Origin: Effrenium voratum
Taxonomy: Eukaryota > Sar > Dinophyceae > Suessiales > Symbiodiniaceae
Assembly: GCA_963377175.1 (NCBI GenBank)
Contig: CAUJNA010001469.1
Location: 495,001-559,000, forward strand
Direction: 5' to 3'
Length of the DNA: 64,000 nt
Positions within the stretch are counted from its first letter, which is position 1, and the number at the start of each line of letters is the position of its first letter. The notes beneath the pieces were generated by a model, which did no database searches, had not been told where the DNA came from, and worked only from the letters and a program-made list of their open reading frames with translations. Positions 55,499 to 64,000 of this stretch are shown piece after piece. The translations under genes were made by a program, and so were the position numbers.

Positions 55499-56849
55499 GC
55501 GAGGTGTTCGACGGTTCCGGGGATGGGGCTTAGAAGAAACTTTCATGTTGCAGCCATTTGAAGCATTTGTTGCTTTTTCCGTACCAAAGAGGGAAGCCAA
55601 CAAATGGTCAAGGCAATGTTCAGGTGTATAATGTAAGGATCCCTGTTCCAGGATTGGGGACCACCCCGTCTGCCACTAAAAGAAGACGACTGTGGGAGGG
55701 TGCCGTGGTACACCATCCGGACACCATCTGGTCCAAAGTGGTCCAGTGGTCCAAAAGTGGGGGTCCAAAATGGTGTATTTTAGGCTACCGGGCCACGTAC
55801 GCAGAACCATAAGTTCGGAAAATATTCAAGAGCAGTTTTGAATCCAATTGCCGGTCGAACTAAACCGGCACATGCCAGGGGCTTTTGTGAAGGTTAGTTT
55901 CCTCACTTGTCGAGTTGCTGCACTTTGAGCTTTTGGGAATACCACCCGGTGCTTCCAGTTGCCCCTATAGTAGGCAACCAGGTATGGTTACCTCTCGGGG
56001 TTGCATCATTTTTTCATCCATAAGACCATGCTAATCAGAGAATGGTGTCCTTTTGGAAAGATCGATGGCGCTGGCAAATGATTAGAACTAGGCTGCGACA
56101 GTGCCATCTATTTTCAACGAAACTCACCTAAATGGCCACACATGAATCAAAGGAATCCCCTAAAATAGGTCCATAGAGAGCCTCGTGTGCAGTACTTCCA
56201 TCTCCATGGCACGGCCCGCGGCTGAGACAATCCAAAAAACGGCTGGCTATCAAAGGAACCTTTCCGAGTGGTTGGATCTTACCTTTGATTTTTGTTCGGG
56301 GATTCTGAGATGTTCCACTTAACTTGCGTACCATGGCTCCGGCAGATCCAACCATTTACAATATTTGTGCGGAGATCCTGGGAAGACGACTTGTTGCAGT
56401 GTTGTTGCATTTTAACTGCCCTTTTTTATAGCAAGCCCACCGATTCAGGTTGTCTTCCTTTGTCTCGTAGGGTTCTGCGGGTGAAGTCCATCTCAGCATC
56501 AGTGGGAACCCAAGATGAGAAGGGCCTGAAATGATGAAAATAACAACAACTCAAAGCACAACCAAGCCACCGCAAAGCAACTCATGAAAGTGTTGCCCCA
56601 CTTGAAGGCAATGGAGTCACGTCGGCCTCGTAGCTTAATCCTTCCTTGGCTCTTGGCGGGGCTGCCGCTGGAGGGCGGCTTCTTTTCTGGAAGTTGCACG
56701 CTCTGATTTGCATCCTATCATGGGTCAAAAACCGGGACCCTTTCAGGGCTGCCCATTTTTTAATTTTAGTTTGTGTTGGGTTTTGAAAGCAGTTGTTGCG
56801 GGTTTTAATTCTTCAAGGGGTGATGTTTAAACCACCATATATATATATA

Positions 56850-57116
56850 TATGTATGTATGTAATGTATGTATGTATGCATGTATGTAATGTAATGTAAT
56901 GTAATGTAATGTAATGTAATGTCATGTCATGTAATGTAATGTAATGTAATGTATGTACTGTATGTATGTATGTATGTATGTATGTATGTATGTATGTATG
57001 TATGTATGTATGTATGTATGTATGTATGTATGTATGTATGTATGTATGTATGTATGTATGTATGTATGTATGTATGTATGTATGTATGTATGTATGTATG
57101 TATGTATGTATGTATG

Positions 57117-57147
<31 letters not shown>

Positions 57148-57498
57148 TGTATGTATGTATGTATGTATGTATGTAATGTATGTATGTATGTATGTATGTA
57201 TGTATGTATGTATGTATGTATGTATGTATGTATGTATGTATGTATGTATGTATGTATGTATGTATGTATGTATGTATGTATGTATGTATGTATGTATGTA
57301 TGTATGTATGTATGTATGTATGTATGTATGTATGTATGTATGTATGTATGTATGTATGTATGTATGTATGTATGTATGTATGTATGTATGTATGTATGTA
57401 TGTATGTATGTATGTATGTATGTATGTATGTATGTATGTATGTATGTATGTATGTATGTATGTATGTATGTATGTATGTATGTATGTATGTATGTATG

Positions 57499-57529
<31 letters not shown>

Positions 57530-57555
57530 TGTATGTATGTATGTATGTATGTATG

Positions 57556-57586
<31 letters not shown>

Positions 57587-57944
57587 TGTATGTATGTATG
57601 TATGTATGTATGTAATGTAATGTAATGTAATGTAATGTAATGTAATGTAATGTAATGTAATGTAATGTAATGTAATGTAATGTAATGTAATGTAATGTAA
57701 TGTAATGTAATGTATGTATGTATGTATGTATGTATGTATGTATGTATGTATGTATGTATGTATGTATGTATGTATGTATGTATGTATGTATGTATGTATG
57801 TATGTATGTATGTATGTATGTATGTATGTATGTATGTATGTATGTATGTATGTATGTATGTATGTATGTATGTATGTATGTATGTATGTATGTATGTATG
57901 TATGTATGTATGTATGTATGTATGTATGTATGTATGTATGTATG

Positions 57945-57975
<31 letters not shown>

Positions 57976-58021
57976 TGTATGTATGTATGTATGTATGTAT
58001 GTATGTATGTATGTATGTATG

Positions 58022-58052
<31 letters not shown>

Positions 58053-58194
58053 TGTATGTATGTATGTATGTATGTATGTATGTATGTATGTATGTATGTA
58101 TGTATGTATGTATGTATGTATGTATGTATGTATGTATGTATGTATGTATGTATGTATGTATGTATGTATGTATGTATGTATGTATGTATGTATG

Positions 58195-58225
<31 letters not shown>

Positions 58226-58706
58226 TGTAATGTATGTATGTAATGTAATGTAATGTAATGTATGTATGTATGTATGTATGTATGTATGTATGTATGTATG
58301 TATGTATGTATGTATGTATGTATGTATGTATGTATGTATGTATGTATGTATGTATGTATGTATGTATGTATGTATGTATGTATGTATGTATGTATGTATG
58401 TATGTATGTATGTATGTATGTATGTATGTATGTATGTATGTATGTATGTATGTATGTATGTGTATGTATGTATGTATGTATGTATGTATGTATGTATGTA
58501 TGTATGTATGTATGTATGTATGTATGTATGTATGTATGTATGTATGTATGTATGTATGTATGTATGTATGTATGTATGTATGTATGTATGTATGTATGTA
58601 TGTATGTATGTATGTATGTATGTATGTATGTATGTATGTATGTATGTATGTATGTATGTATGTATGTATGTATGTATGTATGTATGTATGTATGTATGTA
58701 TGTATG

Positions 58707-58737
<31 letters not shown>

Positions 58738-59151
58738 TGTATGTATGTATGTATGTATGTATGTATGTATGTATGTATGTATGTATGTATGTATGTATGT
58801 ATGTATGTATGTATGTATGTATGTATGTATGTATGTATGTATGTATGTATGTATGTATGTATGTATGTATGTATGTATGTATGTATGTATGTATGTATGT
58901 ATGTATGTATGTATGTATGTATGTATGTATGTATGTATGTATGTATGTATGTATGTATGTATGTATGTATGTATGTATGTATGTATGTATGTATGTATGT
59001 ATGTATGTATGTATGTATGTATGTATGTATGTATGTATGTATGTATGTATGTATGTATGTATGTATGTATGTATGTATGTATGTATGTATGTATGTATGT
59101 ATGTATGTATGTATGTATGTATGTATGTATGTATGTATGTATGTATGTATG

Positions 59152-59182
<31 letters not shown>

Positions 59183-59933
59183 TGTATGTAATGTATGTAT
59201 GTATGTATGTATGTATGTATGTATGTATGTATGTATGTATGTATGTATGTATGTATGTATGTATGTATGTATGTATGTATGTATGTATGTATGTATGTAT
59301 GTATGTATGTATGTATGTATGTATGTATGTATGTATGTATGTATGTATGTATGTATGTATGTATGTATGTATGTATGTATGTATGTATGTATGTATGTAT
59401 GTATGTATGTATGTATGTATGTATGTATGTATGTATGTATGTATGTATGTATGTATGTATGTATGTATGTATGTATGTATGTATGTATGTATGTATGTAT
59501 GTATGTATGTATGTATGTATGTATGTATGTATGTATGTATGTATGTATGTATGTATGTATGTATGTATGTATGTATGTATGTATGTATGTATGTATGTAT
59601 GTATGTATGTATGTATGTATGTATGTATGTATGTATGTATGTATGTATGTATGTATGTATGTATGTATGTATGTATGTATGTATGTATGTATGTATGTAT
59701 GTATGTATGTATGTATGTATGTATGTATGTATGTATGTATGTATGTATGTATGTATGTATGTATGTATGTATGTATGTATGTATGTATGTATGTATGTAT
59801 GTATGTATGTATGTATGTATGTATGTATGTATGTATGTATGTATGTATGTATGTATGTATGTATGTATGTATGTATGTATGTATGTATGTATGTATGTAT
59901 GTATGTATGTATGTATGTATGTATGTATGTATG

Positions 59934-59964
<31 letters not shown>

Positions 59965-60016
59965 TGTATGTATGTATGTATGTATGTATGTATGTATGTA
60001 TGTATGTACGTGTATA
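56850..60016. repeat. 3.1-kb TGTA microsatellite with TGTAA pentamer patches
   Basis: Almost uninterrupted (TGTA)n runs are separated by blocks or single units of TGTAA (about 56885-56955, 57612-57712 and 58222-58260, plus isolated ones). An (AT)n run begins the tract and another ends it. All Met-Tyr-Val-Cys open frames here are artefacts of the tetramer. Confidence 0.98.
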
Positions 60017-60291
60017 TATATATTATTTATTATTATTTAGTTTGCAAGTGGGATTAATAAATGCAGCTGGAATAAAGACAAATAGGGGGCCCAAAAAGAT
60101 TAGTACATGCAGACAAGCATCCGCCACCCCTGCCCATTTTTTCCAGAAAAAAATCACAAAAACATAAGAAGAGAAAAACGAGAGGAATGAGAGGACGGAG
60201 AGGAGAGATAGCCAAACCAAGTCCTTGGATCTTTGGCACCTTGCTCTTGGCACCTGCTTCTTTCCTCACCCAGTAGCTCAAAGCTTTCTCT

Positions 60292-61560
60292 GCAGACCTT
60301 GCCCAAACGCAAGTGTCCTTACATGTCTCTTGTTTAAAAACTGCCCACCATCAAACTCACAAAGGGGGTAGTACTTCAGCGCCCCAAATTTTAAGCCCAA
60401 GACTTTGTTCCAGGGGCCCCTATAATAAAGTCTTGATGCATTGGCCCCCCTGAAAAATGCAACTCCCTAATTGCAGTTACCTCTTAGCTAACCAACTGGC
60501 CAAATTCAAAAACAATCCCAGGTGATGCTGGTGAAGCTTGCTGCTTTCTTCCCAAAATCCAAACTGCAGACCTTGCCCAAACTCAAGTTTCCTTACATGT
60601 CTCTTGTTTAAAAACTGCCCACCATCAAACTCACAAAGGGGGTAGTACTTCAGCGCCCCAAATTTTAAGCCCAAGACTTTATTCCAGGGCCCCCTATAAT
60701 AAAGTCTTGATACATTGGCCCCCCTGAAAAATGCAACTCCCTAATTGCAGTTACCTCTTAGCTAACCAACTGGCCAAATTCAAAAACAATCCCAGGTGAT
60801 GCTGGTGAAGCTTGCTGCTTTCTTCCCAAAATGCAAAGTGCAGACCTTGCCCAAACTCAAGTTTCCTTACATGTCTCTTGTTTAAAAACTGCCCACCATC
60901 AAACTCACAAAGGGGGTACTACTTCAGCGCCCCAAATTTTAAGCCCAAGACTTTGTTCCAGGGCCCCCTATAATAAAGTCTTGATACATTGGCCCCCCTG
61001 AAAAATGCAACTCCCTAATTGCAGTTACCTCTTAGCTAACCAACTGGCCAAATTCAAAAACAATCCCAGGTGATGCTGGTGAAGCTTGCTGCTTTCTTCC
61101 CAAAATCCAAACTGCAGACCTTGCACAAACTCAAGTTTCCTTACATGTCTCTTGTTTAAAAACTGCCCACCATCAAACTCACAAAGGGGGTACTACTTCA
61201 GCGCCCCAAATTTTAAGCCCAAGACTTTGTTCCAGGGCCCCCTATAATAAAGTCTTGATACATTGGCCCCCCTGAAAAATGCAACTCCCTAATTGCAGTT
61301 ACCTCTTAGCTAGCCAACTGGCCAAATTCAATAACAATCCCAGGTGATGCTGGTGAAGCTTGCTGCTTTCTTCCCAAAATCCAAACTGCAGACCTTGCCC
61401 AAACTCAAGTTTTCTTACATGTCTCTTGTTTAAAAACTGCCCACCATCAAACCCACAAAGGGGGTACTACTTCAGCGCCCCAAATTTTAAGCCCAAGACT
61501 TTATTCCAGGGGCCCCTATAATAAAGTCTTGATGCATTGACTCCCCTGAAAAATGCAATT
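60292..61560. repeat. 274-bp tandem repeat, 4 full units plus a partial fifth
   Basis: Units begin GCAGACCTTGC at 60292, 60566, 60840, 61114 and 61388, a constant 274-bp period. The first unit is more diverged near its start. Units are nearly identical, including CCCCTATAATAAAGTCTTGA and AGGTGATGCTGGTGAAGC. No coding pattern. Confidence 0.96.
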
Positions 61561-61690
61561 CCACTAAATCAAATGGAAACTCAGTTCCAAATCTCAAAAA
61601 GAAGCTCCAGCAATACTAAATCAAATGGAAACTCAGTTCCATATCTCAAAAGGAAGCTCCAGCAATACTAAATCAAATGGAAACTCACTT
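61561..61690. repeat. 52-bp tandem repeat, about 2.5 units
   Basis: AAATCAAATGGAAACTCAGT starts at 61566, 61618 and 61670, with AGAAGCTCCAGCAATACT or a close variant in each unit. It follows directly on the 274-bp array. Confidence 0.9.
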
Positions 61691-61763
61691 GAACTGGATC
61701 TCAAGATACTATTCCAGGTGCCCCCATCGTTGGGGGGGGGGCCGTTTTCGAATCCCGCTTGGA

Positions 61764-61895
<132 letters not shown>

Positions 61896-61930
61896 GAGCA
61901 ACAACATGTGCAGGTGCCTGTTTACAGTAG

Positions 61931-61996
61931 GCACTCCTGCAGGCAGAGAAGACTGCACTGGACACGCGCCTGCAGGAGGAGCAGAAGGCTGCTGAG
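61931..61996 (+). CDS. putative host coiled-coil exon (66 bp, phase 0)
   Basis: Follows TTTACAGTAG|G and ends GAG|GTGAGT, a canonical GT donor. The 22 residues (ALLQAEKTALDTRLQEEQKA then AE) form a textbook heptad helix. This is the most convincing of the small exons because both boundaries and composition agree. Confidence 0.62.
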
Positions 61997-62900
61997 GTGA
62001 GTGCGACGGATGTGTTTCCCCGGCTTCCAGATATACTGGGCAAATCATAGCGACGGCACGTTTTGGGGTTCGCGACGTTACTCATTGTGGAGGTTCCTTT
62101 CATAGGAGTTCTTCATTCTCGGTGGGTGAAGTCTACAGTTCAATCAGACAGTGTCCCAATTGCAGTGCATTGCCCTTTACCCTTTTGGGTTCCTTCATTT
62201 CCACTGAACTATGCTTGGGTGTAATATATTTTCGTCTTCTGGTCGCGGGCTCCCTGGATGAAGCAAGCAACTTGCACATCAATCATCGAATCTTTCGGAT
62301 TTGTGGTGTCCAATCGTTTTCCAAGCCCGTTGGATGTCCCTGTGTCCTCTACAAGATTCTTAGCGCTTCAGGTCTTTAAAGCCGCGTTCATTGCAACATG
62401 CAGAATGCAGGTGCCGCAACAAGCGACCTCACTTGGGCCAAACCAGCCACAGACGCCCCAAAGGCCTTCTTTCGGGCTCACCCACGAGGCTTCTCTTCTA
62501 GAGGGATCTTCCCTTGTTCCGGTTTAGGAGTCGCAGTAGCACGCATTTTATGTGATTTGCTCGCATCTCCATTTTGTCCTTTTGGTTTTCCGTTTAAGTT
62601 TTCCTTAACGGCCCCTTCAAGGTGAACGGCCAAAGGAGTCCAACCACGGCCATTTGCATGGCCCCTTCCATCCTCTGAAATTTGGATAGATCTTTAGGCT
62701 TTAACTTTCGGGGAACCAACAAATCTCAAGCTTTGCACACCGGGGCCCTCCATTTCCTGAAGAATATGTTACATTTTCCGCTGTTGGTTCAGCGAATCTA
62801 TCACTCCTGGAGATGTTTGCTCATTTTCTCCAGGGGACGTACCCGCGAATGAAAGAGGCTAGCCTAGCGATAAAGCCTCGGCTGGCAGGCTTCTCGCGAG
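61997..62900. other. host intron-like sequence
   Basis: No gene recognised; lies between two exon-like blocks of the same strand and phase. Confidence 0.4.
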
Positions 62901-62942
62901 GCTCTTCAAGAGATGGTCTCAGAGATGTCGCGAAACGCGGAG
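62901..62942 (+). CDS. putative host coiled-coil exon (42 bp, phase 0)
   Basis: Follows TTCTCGCGAG|G and ends GAG|GC, encoding ALQEMVSEMSRNAE, a helical segment. Splice signals and phase match the other blocks. Confidence 0.42.
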
Positions 62943-63570
62943 GCGGGGCGGCGACTTGGCGGGCCGCAATCCCTCACGCCCTGCGTTCGTGGACTTGATA
63001 CTTTTGACGACCAGTCTGGTGTTGAATACATGTTGAATACAAGGCTTTGTTTGGCCAATCACCCCAGGAAGTGAGATCCACTCAAGTGAGTTTTTTTGCG
63101 CAGCAAAGACAGAAGTCCCTTGGGGTTGAATGAGCGAGCTCACACTGAAGGACCGTGACATCTTTCCTTTCCGGTCTTGGAATGGCCTTTTTCACGGAGT
63201 TAATATGAACCCTGTGGATAAGGGGAGTGGTGTTCCAAAAAGTGACATCCTCTAACATGGGGTGCCCAATCAACCACTTGAAAAACCTTGAAATTACTGC
63301 CACTATAGGTATCTTTTGGGTATGCTTACCTGCAGACTACACATGTCCCCTATGTTTGCCTAGTATACTCGGAGCTAGCAAAGCACTGTCGGTCAGCAAA
63401 AAGGGCTTTTTTGGCGTACGCTCAACACATGGTGGTTGGACAAGTCCGACGTCCACGGAAGGATCCCCCAATTTCAAGATGCCAAATACCCATGGAGTGC
63501 AAGTAGATGGCGCTTGCGCGTGGAATTGGTTGAGATTCTTCAGGAAGTGTACCTTCTACCGTTCCCCCAG

Positions 63571-63642
63571 GTGTTGCGATTTGCGGAGCTAGCCAGCATT
63601 CACCGGGAAAAACGCCAGCAAGTTGTGCTTCTCAAAGAATGC
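63571..63642 (+). CDS. possible host exon, 3' end uncertain
   Basis: A pyrimidine-rich tract and CCCCCAG|G precede a helical frame (VLRFAELASIHREKRQQVVL). No clear donor is found; the frame remains open for a further stretch. Weak candidate for the same coiled-coil gene. Confidence 0.28.
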
Positions 63643-64000
63643 TTGAATCCAGAGATTCATATAAACGGTTCAATTGTGGCATGGAGGTTTGTGTTGTTTC
63701 TGATGCAGCGATCGATTGATTGATCGATTCTTACAAACCACCAATCAGTGGTTGCTTGCATCATGCAGGGTTTCGGTATCGTATTTGTTACAGATTCAAG
63801 GGAACCCACTCATGTGGTGGGATGCGTTTGCATTTGAAGGGTTGCAGGTCTCAGAATCTGCGGCCGCCAAACCACTCTCCAAATTGTTCTTCCGAATTAA
63901 GGCTAGGCAAGATTCGGGGGGTTCTCCATTTCCCCTTTTGGAACCTCCCAATGTGGCAGATAGTGGCAGTTTCAAGGGAAACCAGCAGTAAATTGCAACT
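63643..64000. other. host sequence to the end of the window
   Basis: Contains a short GATCGATTGATTGATCGATT palindromic repeat near 63709-63728. No further gene is recognised. Confidence 0.4.

Noticed and set aside
56949..60167. Long Met-Tyr-Val-Cys repeat open frames (up to 633 codons)
   Set aside because: They follow from a four-base repeat with no stop codon in any of these phases; no start context, domain or composition supports coding.

Overview
The window reads as a piece of a large, repeat-rich, gene-poor protist nuclear genome with one complete-looking but damaged virus-like element integrated in it. The flanks resemble a dinoflagellate. Short exon-like blocks follow AG|G acceptors and are mostly followed by GC (once GT) donors, coding density is very low, and satellites and short inverted-repeat elements abound. 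The host assignment is inference; no host gene was identified by name.

Host left flank (1-26051). An exon-like block lies at 9-131, 281-508 and from 585. A G-run tract follows at 1673-1922. A 3.8 kb AT-rich satellite (4270-8040) changes orientation near 5.4-5.5 kb. A 4.4 kb satellite built on a TCTGGAATTCCCCAAAAGG-like core (8100-12480) contains a 909-bp higher-order duplication. Then come GTGC microsatellites, a ~121-bp GC-rich minisatellite (13433-13930) and about 12 kb without convincing genes but with small hairpin elements.

Integrated element (26057-47211, 21,155 bp). It has terminal inverted repeats of about 0.52 kb and a 5-bp target duplication (GGATC). Its genes define a Polinton-like virus (PLV) or virophage-like element: double-jelly-roll major capsid protein, penton-like minor capsid protein, FtsK/HerA-type packaging ATPase, retrovirus-type (rve) integrase, class 3 lipase, a fibre ending in an S74 intramolecular chaperone, a C5 cytosine methyltransferase, several zinc-finger proteins and a very large replication gene. 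I read the replication gene (39712-43760) as one broken frame joining polymerase-like motifs to an SF1 helicase. The gene order is: zinc finger (inside the left terminal repeat), decayed coiled-coil gene, methyltransferase and two small genes leftward; ATPase and a small gene rightward; a leftward structural block (capsid, lipase and unknowns); then rightward penton, zinc protein, fibre, polymerase-helicase, integrase and three tandem paralogous cassettes.

Two candidate promoter classes are visible. A TCTA tetramer lies 11-24 nt before ten start codons, mostly of virion, packaging and integrase genes. An ATTTAAAGAAAT element lies 25-35 nt before the replication gene and the accessory cassettes. 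AT-rich hairpins follow many stop codons. Nearly every core gene carries breaks: mostly single-base length changes in short homopolymers, plus in-frame stops that could each have come from a C-to-T or G-to-A change. Either the copy is decaying or the assembly keeps long-read homopolymer errors.

Host right flank (47217-64000). Six to seven tiny phase-0 exon-like blocks of amphipathic, Glu/Gln/Ala-rich sequence (50561 to 63571, plus strand) suggest one long host coiled-coil gene. Its introns hold a 54-bp minisatellite, a 3.1 kb TGTA microsatellite, a 274-bp tandem repeat and an ATT microsatellite, along with several inverted-repeat (MITE or introner-like) elements.
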